Shown: piece by piece, positions 49,774 through 59,090 of the stretch
Position numbering within the stretch: the stretch's first letter is position 1
Layout: every line of letters starts with the position of its first letter
Assembly (NCBI RefSeq): GCF_051390635.1
Contig: NZ_JBPODT010000004.1
Coordinates: 1-64,000 of the forward strand
DNA length: 64,000 nt
Direction of reading: 5' to 3'
DNA from: Microbaculum sp051390635
GTDB lineage: Bacteria > Pseudomonadota > Alphaproteobacteria > Rhizobiales > Tepidamorphaceae
The notes under the pieces: model-generated
The model's input: only the letters and a program-made list of their open reading frames with translations
The model's database searches: none
What the model was told of the DNA's origin: nothing
Position numbers and translations under genes: made by a program

Positions 49774-50937
49774 ATGTCACGGCTAGCGATCGACGCGGAC
49801 TACATTTCCGAGATCCTGAAGCAGCTCCTCGATATCCCCAGCCCGACGGGATACACCGATCCGGTCGTCCGGTTCGTATCCACGGAACTGGAAAAGCTCG
49901 GGCTCGACGTCGAGATGACGCGGCGTGGTGCCATCCGCGCCATCCGGCCGGGCCGGAAGCAGCAGGGCGCACGGGCCATCGTCTCCCATCTCGATACGCT
50001 CGGCGCTCAGGTAAAGGCCTTGAAGGAGAACGGCCGCCTCGCGGTCGTTCCGATCGGACACTGGTCGGCCCGCTTCGCCGAGGGCGCACGGGCAACCGTG
50101 TTCGCCGAGAAGGGCGGCTACCGCGGCACCATTCTGCCGCTCAAGGCTTCGGGCCACACCTACAACGACCAGGTCGACAAGATGCCGGTCGGCTGGGACT
50201 ACGTGGAGATGCGCGTCGACGCGCTCGCCCGCGACGCGGCCGATCTGGAAAAGCTCCGCATAGACGTCGGCGACATCGTCGCGATCGACCCGCAGCCGGA
50301 ATTCCTCGACAACGGTTTCATCGTCTCGCGCCACCTCGACAACAAGGCCGGCGTGGCGGTGATGCTTGCCGCCCTGAAGGCATTGCAGGACGAGGAGACC
50401 GTCACGCCCGTCGACATCCACTGGCTGTTCACGATCGCCGAAGAGGTCGGCGTCGGCGCGTCGTCGATCCTCACCTCCGACATCGCCTCCATGGTCACCG
50501 TCGACAACGGCACGACGGCACCGGGTCAGAATTCGGCCGAGTTCGGCGTGACCATCGCCATGGCCGATCAGACCGGCCCGTTCGACTATCACCTCACCAA
50601 GAAGCTCGTGGAGCTGTGCCGGACCAACGACATCCGCTTCCAGAAGGACGTGTTCCGCTACTACCGGTCGGATTCGGCGAGCGCCATCGAAGCCGGCGCC
50701 GATGTCCGCACCGCGCTCATCACCTTCGGCGTCGACGCCTCGCACGGCTACGAGCGGATCCACATGCACGCGCTGCGGTCGCTCGCCGAACTGGTGACCG
50801 CCTACGTGTCGAGCCCGGTCGCGATCAAACGCGATTTCGAGGAGACGGCCGATGCGAAAGGCTTCACCAGGCAGCCGACCGAGGACGCCAAGCAGCGGCT
50901 GTCGCCGAAGGCCGCGAACAAACTGCTGGATTCATAG
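49774..50937 (+). CDS. M42-family peptidase of the NAGGN system
   Basis: This 387-residue protein is an M42 aminopeptidase-like metallohydrolase, the third gene of NAGGN operons. Metal-site motifs are SHLDTLG, the HLDNKAG aspartate, the FTIAEEVG glutamates and a late SHGYERIH histidine. It may turn over NAGGN or related peptides; its exact role is not shown. It begins 3 bases after ngg. Confidence 0.92.
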   Translation: MSRLAIDADYISEILKQLLDIPSPTGYTDPVVRFVSTELEKLGLDVEMTRRGAIRAIRPGRKQQGARAIVSHLDTLGAQVKALKENGRLAVVPIGHWSARFAEGARATVFAEKGGYRGTILPLKASGHTYNDQVDKMPVGWDYVEMRVDALARDAADLEKLRIDVGDIVAIDPQPEFLDNGFIVSRHLDNKAGVAVMLAALKALQDEETVTPVDIHWLFTIAEEVGVGASSILTSDIASMVTVDNGTTAPGQNSAEFGVTIAMADQTGPFDYHLTKKLVELCRTNDIRFQKDVFRYYRSDSASAIEAGADVRTALITFGVDASHGYERIHMHALRSLAELVTAYVSSPVAIKRDFEETADAKGFTRQPTEDAKQRLSPKAANKLLDS

Positions 50938-50989
50938 CGACACGGGACGCACCGACGCGCACTACCGCTAAGGGCGGTGGTCCGTGTCG
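50938..50989. terminator. Bidirectional terminator between the NAGGN and cbb operons
   Basis: CGACACGGGAC (50938-50948) and GTCCGTGTCG (50980-50989) pair with one bulge, and an inner ACCGC/GCGGT stem closes the loop. The element spans the stop of cbbX and starts right after the peptidase stop, so it fits a shared terminator of two convergent operons. Confidence 0.6.
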
Positions 50990-51954
50990 CCGGCGCCGAT
51001 CTGGAACACGCGGCTCACCGAAATGTCCTCGGCGGCGATCGTGCAGAGCTGCTCGGCCGTCACCGGTCCCTCGGCGGCCTCGAAGATCCGGTTGGCCTGG
51101 CGCAGGCGCGCGCGGTCTAGCGCATTGCGGATCGAGCGCGCGTTGGCGAAATGCGGCTGGTGCCGGCGCAGCTCGATGTATCGCGACATCACCTCCTTCG
51201 CCGCCGGGGCGAGGTGGTAATTCTGGTCGGCGAGCAGCGTCTCGGCGATCCGGAACAGCTCCTCGTTCGAGTAGTCGGGAAAGTCGATGTGATGGGCGAT
51301 GCGTGAGCGGAAGCCGGGATTGCTGGCGAAGAACTTGTCCATCCGGTCGGCATAGCCGGCGAGGATGACGACGAGGTCGTCGCGCTGATTCTCCATAACC
51401 TGCAGCAGAATCTCGATGGCCTCCTGGCCGTAGTCGCGCTCGTTGTCGGGCCGATAGAGATAGTAGGCCTCGTCGATGAACAGCACGCCGCCCATCGCCT
51501 TCTTCAGGACCTCCTTGGTCTTGGGCGCGGTGTGGCCGATATACTGGCCGACGAGATCGTCGCGGGTCACCGAGACGAGATGACCCTTGCGGACGTAGCC
51601 GAGACGGTGCAGCAGATCGGCCATCCGCAGCGCCACCGTCGTCTTGCCGGTGCCGGGATTGCCAGTGAAGCTCATGTGCAGGGTCGGCGTCTCGTGAACG
51701 AGACCCATGCGCTTGCGCGCACGCTCGACGAGCAGCAGGGCGGCGATCTCGCGGATGCGCTGCTTGACCGGCTTCAGGCCGACCAACTCCCGGTCGAGTT
51801 CCTCGAGGATCTCGCCGACGCCCGACTCGCGATAGTCCGCGGCGAGATCGACGCTGGTGACCGGCTCCTGCCCGGGTTCAGCGGCGGGGTCCTGCGTTTC
51901 GCCCCCCTCGCCGGCCTTGTGGCCGGCCAGCGCGTCGGCGAGATGGTTCGACAT
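50968..51954 (-). CDS. cbbX: Red-type Rubisco activase CbbX
   Basis: CbbX is an AAA+ protein that releases inhibitory sugar phosphates from form IC Rubisco. The 328-residue protein has Walker A GNPGTGKTTVA, Walker B GVLFIDEAYYL and the DRMDKFFASNPGFRSRI segment with arginine finger. Typical activation by RuBP is known for the family. It is the last gene of the operon, 20 bases after cbbS. Confidence 0.95.
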   Translation of the reverse strand: MSNHLADALAGHKAGEGGETQDPAAEPGQEPVTSVDLAADYRESGVGEILEELDRELVGLKPVKQRIREIAALLLVERARKRMGLVHETPTLHMSFTGNPGTGKTTVALRMADLLHRLGYVRKGHLVSVTRDDLVGQYIGHTAPKTKEVLKKAMGGVLFIDEAYYLYRPDNERDYGQEAIEILLQVMENQRDDLVVILAGYADRMDKFFASNPGFRSRIAHHIDFPDYSNEELFRIAETLLADQNYHLAPAAKEVMSRYIELRRHQPHFANARSIRNALDRARLRQANRIFEAAEGPVTAEQLCTIAAEDISVSRVFQIGAGDTDHRP

Positions 51955-51974
51955 CGCTCACGCCTCCAGACGGG

Positions 51975-52364
51975 TCAGGTGCGCGCCCGCAACGCGTAAT
52001 GCATCGTGCGGCCGGCGACGTCGGTTCGGGTCATGGCGAAGGTCGGCTCGACCTTGGGCCGGTTGACGATGAAGGACATCCGCACGGTCTCGAAGCCGCG
52101 TGTCGAATCGAAGGCGTTGAGCCGGATGTAGCTGTCCGGATTGGCCTTGCGGCAGGCCTCCAGCTCCATCATCACGCCGGCGGCGTCGCGCAGATCGAAC
52201 ATCGGGTTGCCCCACATCTGCCAGTAGGTGTTCCGGGGGTGCGGATCGTCGGTGTACTCGACGCCGATGGCCCAGCCGTTGTTCAGGCAATACTCGACCT
52301 GGGCGACGATCTGCTCGTCGGTCAGGTCGGGCAGGAAGGAAAAGCAGCCCTGGGTTACGCGCAT
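51975..52364 (-). CDS. cbbS: Ribulose-bisphosphate carboxylase small subunit
   Basis: This 129-residue small subunit begins MRVTQGCFSFLPDLTDEQI, typical of form IC/ID (red-type) enzymes, and has the C-terminal extension with RPKVEPTFAMTR. AAGGAG lies 8 bases before the ATG at 52364. It follows cbbL by 35 bases. Confidence 0.95.
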   Translation of the reverse strand: MRVTQGCFSFLPDLTDEQIVAQVEYCLNNGWAIGVEYTDDPHPRNTYWQMWGNPMFDLRDAAGVMMELEACRKANPDSYIRLNAFDSTRGFETVRMSFIVNRPKVEPTFAMTRTDVAGRTMHYALRART

Positions 52365-52399
52365 CGTCCTGTCTCCTTGCTCCTGTCTCGGTTCGCGGC

Positions 52400-53857
52400 T
52401 CAGGCCACCGCCGGCGTCGGCACGAAGTCCGAGGTGTCGGTGGAGGTGTAGTTGAAGGTGATGTTGCCCCAGGTCTCGAGCGCGGCCTCGAGCGGCTTGC
52501 ACCACCTGGCGGCGGCGCGCAGGATCTCCGGCCCTTCGGTGGCGATGTCGCGGCCCTCGTTGCGGGCCAGCACCATGGCTTCCAGCGCCACCCGGTTCGC
52601 GGTGGCGCCGGCCTGGATGCCCATCGGGTGGCCGATGGTGCCGCCGCCGAACTGCAGCACCACGTCGTCGCCGAACAGATCCAGCAACTGGTGCATCTGG
52701 CCGGCGTGGATGCCGCCGGAGGCGACCGGCATGACCTTGTGCAGGTCCGCCCAGTCCTGCTCGAAGAAGATGCCGCGCGGCAGGTCAACCTGGTTCTTCG
52801 TCTCGCGGCAAACGTTGTAGTAGCCCTGCACGGTCAGCGGATCGCCCTCGAGCTTGCCGACCGCCGTTCCGCAATGCAGGTGGTCGACGCCGGCGAGCCT
52901 GAGCCACTTGGCGATGACGCGGAACGAAATGCCGTGGTTCTTCTGGCGGGTATACGTGCCGTGGCCGGCGCGGTGCATGTGCAGGATCATGTCGTTCTGC
53001 CGGCACCACTCGGAGATCGACTGAATCGCCGTCCAGCCGATGATGAGATCGACCATGACGATGACCGAGCCCAGTTCCTTGGCCAGCTCGGCGCGCCGGT
53101 ACATCTCCTCCATCGTTCCCGCGGTGATGTTGAGATAGTGCCCCTTCACCTCGCCGGTCTCGGCGGACGCGCGGTTGACGGCCTCCATGCAGTAGAGGAA
53201 GCGGTCGCGCCAGTGCATGAAGGGCTGCGAGTTTATGTTCTCGTCATCCTTCATGAAGTCGAGGCCGCCCTTCAGGCCCTCGTAGACCACGCGGCCGTAG
53301 TTCTTGCCCGACAGGCCGAGCTTCGGCTTGGTGGTCGCGCCCAGGAGCGGCTTGCCGAACTTGTCGAGGCGTTCGCGCTCGACGACGATGCCGGTCGGCG
53401 GCCCCTTGAAAGTCTTCACGTAGGCGACGGGAAAGCGCATGTCCTCGAGCCTGGCCGCCATCAGCGGTTTGAACGAGAACACGTTGCCAATGATCGAGGC
53501 CGTCAGGTTGGCGATCGAGCCTTCCTCGAAGAGGATGAGGTCGTAGGCGACGTAGCAGAAATACTGGCCCGGCGTGCCGGGCACCGGCTCGACCCTGTAG
53601 GCCTTGGCGCGATAGCTGTCGCAGGCGGTCAGGCGGTCGGTCCAGACCACCGTCCAGGTGGCGGTGGAGCTTTCGCCGGCGACGGCGGCGGCCGCCTCGA
53701 TCGGATCGACGCCTTCCTGCGGTGTGATCCGGAACAGCGCGATGACATCGGTGTCCTTGGGTTCGTAGTCACCGTCCCAGTAGCCCATCTGGGCGTATTT
53801 CAGCACACCGGCCTTGTAACGTTCCTTGCCTTTGATTTCCTTGGTCTTCGTTTCCAT
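52400..53857 (-). CDS. cbbL: Ribulose-bisphosphate carboxylase large subunit (form IC)
   Basis: This 485-residue catalytic subunit carboxylates ribulose bisphosphate. Active-site residues are visible: GATTKPKLGLSGKNYGR, the carbamylated lysine in GGLDFMKDDENINSQ, HMHRAGHGTYTRQ, and GGIHAGQ with the closing glycine motif. These place it in the red-type form IC. The start at 53857 has AGGGAG upstream. Downstream of cbbA. Confidence 0.97.
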   Translation of the reverse strand: METKTKEIKGKERYKAGVLKYAQMGYWDGDYEPKDTDVIALFRITPQEGVDPIEAAAAVAGESSTATWTVVWTDRLTACDSYRAKAYRVEPVPGTPGQYFCYVAYDLILFEEGSIANLTASIIGNVFSFKPLMAARLEDMRFPVAYVKTFKGPPTGIVVERERLDKFGKPLLGATTKPKLGLSGKNYGRVVYEGLKGGLDFMKDDENINSQPFMHWRDRFLYCMEAVNRASAETGEVKGHYLNITAGTMEEMYRRAELAKELGSVIVMVDLIIGWTAIQSISEWCRQNDMILHMHRAGHGTYTRQKNHGISFRVIAKWLRLAGVDHLHCGTAVGKLEGDPLTVQGYYNVCRETKNQVDLPRGIFFEQDWADLHKVMPVASGGIHAGQMHQLLDLFGDDVVLQFGGGTIGHPMGIQAGATANRVALEAMVLARNEGRDIATEGPEILRAAARWCKPLEAALETWGNITFNYTSTDTSDFVPTPAVA

Positions 53858-53901
53858 TGCCGGGCTCCCTTCGTGAAACCGTTGCGATTGCCCCTTGACG
53901 A

Positions 53902-54981
53902 TCAGGCCGCGCGCTTCGCGGCGATGCGCGGGTCGAGGGCGCCGCTTTCGTAGCGCCTGGCCATTTCGGCCATGGGGATTACCTTGATCCTCGAGGCGTT
54001 GCCGGCGGTGCCGAACTGCTCGAAGCGCGCGCGGCAGAGGTCGCGCATGGCGTCCATCGCCGGCTTGAGGAACTTGCGCGGGTCGAATTCCGCTTTCCTC
54101 TCGCTCGCCACCTTGCGGAACATGCCGGTCATGGCGAGGCGGCAGTCGGTGTCGATGTTGACCTTGCGCACGCCGAATCGGATGCCGCGCACGATCTCCT
54201 CGACCGGTACGCCCCAGGTCTGGGGCATCTCGCCGCCGTATTCGTTGAAGATGTCCTGCAGGTCCTGCGGCACCGAGGAGGAGCCGTGCATGACGAGATG
54301 GATGTCGGGCAGCTTCTCGTGGATCGCCTCGACCACGCCCATGGCGAGGATCTCGCCATCCGGCTTGCGGGTGAACTTGTAGGCGCCGTGCGACGTGCCC
54401 ATGGCGATCGCCAGGGCGTCTACCTTGGTGCGCGACACGAAGTCGACCGCCTGGTCGGGGTCGGTCAGAAGCTGGTCGTGGCTGAGCGCGCCCTCGGCGC
54501 CGTGGCCGTCCTCTGCCTCGCCCCGGCCGCTTTCCAGAGAGCCCAGGACGCCGAGCTCGCCCTCGACCGACGCGCCGACCCAGTGGGCCATGTCGGCAAC
54601 GCGGCGGGTGACGTCTAGATTGTAGTCGTAGCTCGCCGGCGTCTTGCCGTCGGCTTCCAGCGAGCCGTCCATCATCACCGAGGTGAAGCCGTGGCGGATC
54701 GCCGACAGGCAGGTCGCTTCGGAATTGCCGTGGTCCTGATGCATGCACAGCGGGATGTGGGGATAGATCTCGGCGAGCGCGTCGATCATCTTCGCCAGCA
54801 TGATGTCGTTGGCGTAGGACCGCGCGCCGCGGCTGGCCTGGATGATGACCGGCGCATCGACCGCGTCGGCCGCCTCCATGATGGCGAGGCCCTGCTCCAT
54901 GTTGTTGATGTTGAAGGCCGGAACGCCGTAGCCGTGCTCGGCGGCGTGATCGAGTAGCTGGCGCAGTGTGATGCGGGCCAT
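53902..54981 (-). CDS. cbbA: Class II fructose-bisphosphate aldolase
   Basis: A 359-residue zinc aldolase of the Calvin cycle type (acting also on sedoheptulose bisphosphate). Metal and substrate motifs are HQDHGNS, GTSHGAYKF, MHGSSSVPQ and VRKVNIDTDCRLA. It lies between cbbT and cbbL. Confidence 0.95.
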   Translation of the reverse strand: MARITLRQLLDHAAEHGYGVPAFNINNMEQGLAIMEAADAVDAPVIIQASRGARSYANDIMLAKMIDALAEIYPHIPLCMHQDHGNSEATCLSAIRHGFTSVMMDGSLEADGKTPASYDYNLDVTRRVADMAHWVGASVEGELGVLGSLESGRGEAEDGHGAEGALSHDQLLTDPDQAVDFVSRTKVDALAIAMGTSHGAYKFTRKPDGEILAMGVVEAIHEKLPDIHLVMHGSSSVPQDLQDIFNEYGGEMPQTWGVPVEEIVRGIRFGVRKVNIDTDCRLAMTGMFRKVASERKAEFDPRKFLKPAMDAMRDLCRARFEQFGTAGNASRIKVIPMAEMARRYESGALDPRIAAKRAA

Positions 54982-54984
54982 GGG

Positions 54985-57015
54985 TCACTCTCCCTTCGAA
55001 GTGCGGATCGCTTTGGCGGCGGCGGCGATTGCCACGGCCGTGATGCCGAAATGGGCGTAGAGGTCGTCGGCCGGCGCGGAGGCGCCGAACCCGGTCATGC
55101 CGACGAAGCGGCCGGTTTCGCCGATCCAGCGCTCCCATCCGGTCTCGACGGCGGCTTCCACCGCGACGCGCGGGGCGGTGCCGAGGACCTGGGTGCGATA
55201 GGCCTCGGGCTGGACCCTGAAGAGTTCCCAGCACGGCATCGACACGACGGTGGCGGCGATACCCTCCTCGCGCAGCTGACCGGCGGCCTCGACGGCCAGC
55301 GCGACTTCCGAACCGGTGGCGAGCAGCGTGACGTCGCGCCTTTCGATATCGCCGGAGACCACGTAGGCGCCTTTGGCGACCGGGTTGTCGTCGCTCGCCT
55401 CGCGGCGCAGCGCCGGCAGGCCCTGGCGGCTCAGGCACAAGATGCTAGGCGTATCGGTGTCGGCGAGCGCGCAGGCCCAGGCCTCGACCGTCTCCATCGC
55501 GTCCGCCGGACGGAACACGTTGACGTTCGGCATGGCGCGCAGGCTCGCCAGATGCTCGACCGGCTGATGCGTCGGGCCATCCTCGCCGAGGCCGATCGAG
55601 TCATGGGTCATCACGTAGATCACCCGCTGGCCCATCAGCGCGGAAAGCCGGATCGACGGGCGGCAATAGTCGGTGAAGACCAGGAAGGTGCCGCCGTAGG
55701 GAATGAACCCGCCATGCAGGGCGATGCCGTTCATCGCCGCGCCCATGACGTGCTCGCGCACGCCGTAGTGGATGTAGCCGCCGGCGAATTTGTCGGCCGT
55801 CACCGTTTCCTGGCTCCTGGCCTTGGTGAGATTGGATCCGGTCAGATCGGCCGAACCGCCGATCAGGGCCGGCAGGACCGGCGCGATCGCCTCGATGACC
55901 TTTTGCGAGGCCTGCCGCGTGGCGATCTTCGGCGCCTCGGCGGCGAAGGCCGCCTTCAGGTCGGCCAGGGCCGTGTCCAGGCCGAGGCCCGGCGTGCCGC
56001 GCTGGCCGTCGAGGAAGGCCTGGCGGGTATTCCGGTCGGCGGATTGCAGACGCCGTTCCCAAGACAGATGCGCGTCGGCGCCGCGCGACCCGGCCGAGCG
56101 CCAGGCCGACAGGATATCGGTGGGGATCTCGAAGGGCGCATGGGACCAGCCGAGCGCCGCGCGGGCGCCTGCGACCTCGTCCGCGCCGAGGGGCGCGCCA
56201 TGGGTCGCCTCGGTGCCCTGCTTGGTCGGGGCGCCGTAGCCGATCACGGTCCGGCAGGCGATCAGCGAGGGCGTGCCGGTCAGTTTCGCCGCCTGGATCG
56301 CCGCGGCGACCGCCTCGGGGTCGTGGCCGTCGACCCGGGTCACGTCCCAGCCGGCGGCGGCGAAACGGGCAAGCTGATCGGTGGAGGTCGCCAGCGACGT
56401 ATCGCCGTCGATCGAGATGCCGTTGTCGTCGAACAGCACGATCAGGCGATTGAGCCTCAGGTGCCCCGCGAGATCGATCGCCTCGTGGCTCAGGCCTTCC
56501 ATGAGGCAGCCGTCGCCGGCGACGACATAGGTGAAGTGATTGACGAGATCGTCGCCGAAGCGGGCGTTGAGCATCCGTTCGGCGAGCGCCATGCCGACCG
56601 CATTGGCGATGCCCTGGCCGAGCGGCCCGGTCGTCGTCTCCACCCCCGGGCAATGACCGTATTCGGGGTGGCCGGCGGTCTTCGAGCCGAGCTGGCGGAA
56701 AGTCTTCAGCTCGTCGAGCGTCACCCCTTCGTAGCCCGTCAGGTAGAGCAGCGCATAGAGCAGCATCGAGCCGTGGCCGGCCGATAGCACGAAACGGTCG
56801 CGATCGGGCCAGGTCGGATCGGCGGGATCGAATTTCAGGAAGCGCGTGAACAGAACGGTGGCGACGTCGGCCATACCCATCGGCATGCCGGGATGGCCGG
56901 ACCTGGCCTTTTCGATCGCGTCCATCGACAGGGCACGGATGGCGTTGGCCATCAAGCGGTCGTCGATGGCCAAGGGCGCGGTCTCCACGGCGACGGTCTG
57001 CAACGCGGTCGTCAT
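54985..57015 (-). CDS. cbbT: Transketolase
   Basis: A 676-residue thiamine-diphosphate enzyme that regenerates pentose phosphates. Motifs: GHGSMLLYALLYLTGY, GDGCLMEGLSHEA (TPP-binding GDG), TVIGYGAPTKQGTE and the pyrimidine domain with DSIGLGEDGPTHQPVEHLA. It starts 12 bases after cbbP and its stop is 3 bases before cbbA. Confidence 0.95.
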   Translation of the reverse strand: MTTALQTVAVETAPLAIDDRLMANAIRALSMDAIEKARSGHPGMPMGMADVATVLFTRFLKFDPADPTWPDRDRFVLSAGHGSMLLYALLYLTGYEGVTLDELKTFRQLGSKTAGHPEYGHCPGVETTTGPLGQGIANAVGMALAERMLNARFGDDLVNHFTYVVAGDGCLMEGLSHEAIDLAGHLRLNRLIVLFDDNGISIDGDTSLATSTDQLARFAAAGWDVTRVDGHDPEAVAAAIQAAKLTGTPSLIACRTVIGYGAPTKQGTEATHGAPLGADEVAGARAALGWSHAPFEIPTDILSAWRSAGSRGADAHLSWERRLQSADRNTRQAFLDGQRGTPGLGLDTALADLKAAFAAEAPKIATRQASQKVIEAIAPVLPALIGGSADLTGSNLTKARSQETVTADKFAGGYIHYGVREHVMGAAMNGIALHGGFIPYGGTFLVFTDYCRPSIRLSALMGQRVIYVMTHDSIGLGEDGPTHQPVEHLASLRAMPNVNVFRPADAMETVEAWACALADTDTPSILCLSRQGLPALRREASDDNPVAKGAYVVSGDIERRDVTLLATGSEVALAVEAAGQLREEGIAATVVSMPCWELFRVQPEAYRTQVLGTAPRVAVEAAVETGWERWIGETGRFVGMTGFGASAPADDLYAHFGITAVAIAAAAKAIRTSKGE

Positions 57016-57027
57016 TCTGTCTTCCCC

Positions 57028-57903
57028 CTAAAGGATGCGCCGGCGGCGCTCGACGAGACGCTGGATCATCGGCGTCAGGATGAGCTGCATGGCGAGATCG
57101 AGCTTGTTGCCGGGAATGACGATGGAGTTCGCCCGGCTCATGAAGGAGTCGTGGATCATCGACACCAGGTAGGAGAAATCGATGCCGCGCGGGTCCTTGA
57201 AGCGGATGACGACCATCGACTCGTCCGGCGTCGGGATCCAGCGGGCGACGAACGGGTTCGAGGTGTCGACCGTCGGCACGCGCTGGAAGTTGATGTCGGT
57301 GTTGGTGAACTGCGGGCAGATGCAGTGCACATAGTCGTGCATGCGCCTGAGGATCACGTCGGTCACGGCCTCGGTCGTGTAGCCGCGCGAGGCCTTGTCG
57401 CGATGGATCTTCTGGATCCATTCGAGATTGATGACCGGCACGACGCCGATCTTGAGATCCGCATGGTCGGCGATCCTGACGTCGTCGGTCAGGACCGCGC
57501 CGTGCAGGCCCTCGTAGAACAGCACGTCGGAGCCATCCTCGAAGCGGCGCCAGTCGGTGAACCTGCCCGGCTCCACCCCCCAGACCTCGGCTTCGGCCTC
57601 GTCATGGACATAGGTGCGGGTGCGACCGTTGCCGGTCTCCGCGTATTCGCGGAAGGCGGCCTCGAGCTGCTTCAACTCGTTGGCGTCGTAACTGAAATGG
57701 CTGAAGGTGTGGTCGCCTTTGGCCACGCGGGCTTCCAGCTCGGCGCGCATCTCCTCGCGGTTGAAGCGGTGAAAGGCATCGCCCTCGATCGAGACGGCGT
57801 CGACACCCTCGCGCCGGAAGATCTGGTCGAAGGTGTGCTTGACCGTCGAGGTGCCCGCGCCCGAGGAGCCGGTGACCGAGATGATGGGGTGCTTCTGGGA
57901 CAT
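57028..57903 (-). CDS. cbbP: Phosphoribulokinase
   Basis: A 291-residue kinase that makes ribulose bisphosphate. P-loop GSSGAGTST near residue 12, EGDAFHRFNREEM and FYEGLHG identify it; this is the proteobacterial (non-redox) type. Start ATG at 57903, 5 bases after cbbF stop. Confidence 0.96.
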   Translation of the reverse strand: MSQKHPIISVTGSSGAGTSTVKHTFDQIFRREGVDAVSIEGDAFHRFNREEMRAELEARVAKGDHTFSHFSYDANELKQLEAAFREYAETGNGRTRTYVHDEAEAEVWGVEPGRFTDWRRFEDGSDVLFYEGLHGAVLTDDVRIADHADLKIGVVPVINLEWIQKIHRDKASRGYTTEAVTDVILRRMHDYVHCICPQFTNTDINFQRVPTVDTSNPFVARWIPTPDESMVVIRFKDPRGIDFSYLVSMIHDSFMSRANSIVIPGNKLDLAMQLILTPMIQRLVERRRRIL

Positions 57904-57908
57904 GGCGA

Positions 57909-58937
57909 TCAGACCCGGAACAGGCCGCGCCGGCCGAACAGCGGCGAATGCTCGCCGGTCGCCGGTGGCTCGGTGTGATAGCGGACAACGTTCTCGACCT
58001 TGTCGCTGGAGCCGAACACCAGCGGCGTGCGCTGATGCACGCTCCTGGGCTGGATGGTCATGATACGGTCGATGCCGTCGGTGGCGGCGCCGCCGGCCTG
58101 CTCGACGATGAAGGCGATCGGATTGGCCTCGTAGACGAGCCGGAGCCTGCCTTCCTGATAGCCGGGGCGGGCGTCGCGCGGGTACAGGAAGATGCCGCCG
58201 CGCTGCAGCACGCGATAGGTCTCGGCGACCAGCGAGGCGATCCAGCGCATGTTGAAGTTCTCGCCGCGCGGGCCCTCGGCACCGGCGATGCAGTCGTCGA
58301 TATAGGCCTGCACCGCCGGATCCCAGAACCGGTAGTTCGAGGCATTGATGGCGTACTCGCGCCGGCCCCTGGGGATCTGGATTTTGGTCGCGGTGACGAT
58401 GAACCGACCGGCGGCGCGGTCGAGGGTGGCGGCATGGGTGCCATCGCCGACCGTGAACACCATCGCGGTCTGCGGCCCGTAGATCACGAAGCAGGCGGCG
58501 AGCTGTTCGCGGCCCTGCGGCAGGCTCATGCCATCGGCGGGGGCCGGAAAGACCGAGACGATCGTGCCGATCGAGACATTGGTGTCGATGTTGGAGGACC
58601 CGTCGAGCGGATCGATGGCGACGCCGAGCGGGGCGCCGTCGTTGATCGCGACGGCCTGGTCGCATTCCTCGGAGCAGACGATGGCGACCGGCGCTGTCCT
58701 GAACGCATCGGCGAACAGCTCGTCGGCGCGCACGTCGAGAAGCTTCTGGACGTCTCCACCGGCATTGCCACCGACCTCGGCCGCCAGACTGCCGGCCAGC
58801 GGGCCGCGGCCGATCAGCTCGGACAGCGCCGTGGCCGCGAACGCCACCGCCTTCAGGGTGTCGGCGATCGCGACGCGCCGCGGGTCGTCCACCGCCCAGT
58901 TGTCCAAGTGGCTTTCGAGGCTCTGTCGGGCCTGCAT
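57909..58937 (-). CDS. cbbF: Fructose-1,6-bisphosphatase (class I)
   Basis: A 342-residue phosphatase with the metal site DPLDGSSNID, CSEECDQAV and GGIFLYPRD. I chose the ATG at 58937 with GGGAG 9 bases upstream; the longer frame adds an arginine-rich leader that does not look like the family. It is the first gene of the cbb operon. Confidence 0.94.
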   Translation of the reverse strand: MQARQSLESHLDNWAVDDPRRVAIADTLKAVAFAATALSELIGRGPLAGSLAAEVGGNAGGDVQKLLDVRADELFADAFRTAPVAIVCSEECDQAVAINDGAPLGVAIDPLDGSSNIDTNVSIGTIVSVFPAPADGMSLPQGREQLAACFVIYGPQTAMVFTVGDGTHAATLDRAAGRFIVTATKIQIPRGRREYAINASNYRFWDPAVQAYIDDCIAGAEGPRGENFNMRWIASLVAETYRVLQRGGIFLYPRDARPGYQEGRLRLVYEANPIAFIVEQAGGAATDGIDRIMTIQPRSVHQRTPLVFGSSDKVENVVRYHTEPPATGEHSPLFGRRGLFRV

Positions 58938-59090
58938 CCCGGTGTCTCCCTGCCTTGCCCCGTTTTCCGATGTTTTTCGGGTGTTTTTCGGGGTTCTCGG
59001 CCGCGCGGTCTTCGCCGCTCGGGACACATTACGGATATTGAATATGAAGTAAATTTCGAATAACTTTGGTTCTCATTGAGAAAATTTAAA
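58938..59090. promoter_or_regulatory. cbbF-cbbR divergent promoter region
   Basis: A 153-base, increasingly AT-rich region. It contains the palindrome ATATT-G-AATAT (59035-59045) and several T-N11-A type elements, as expected for LysR-type CbbR binding. The exact CbbR site cannot be fixed by eye. Confidence 0.6.
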
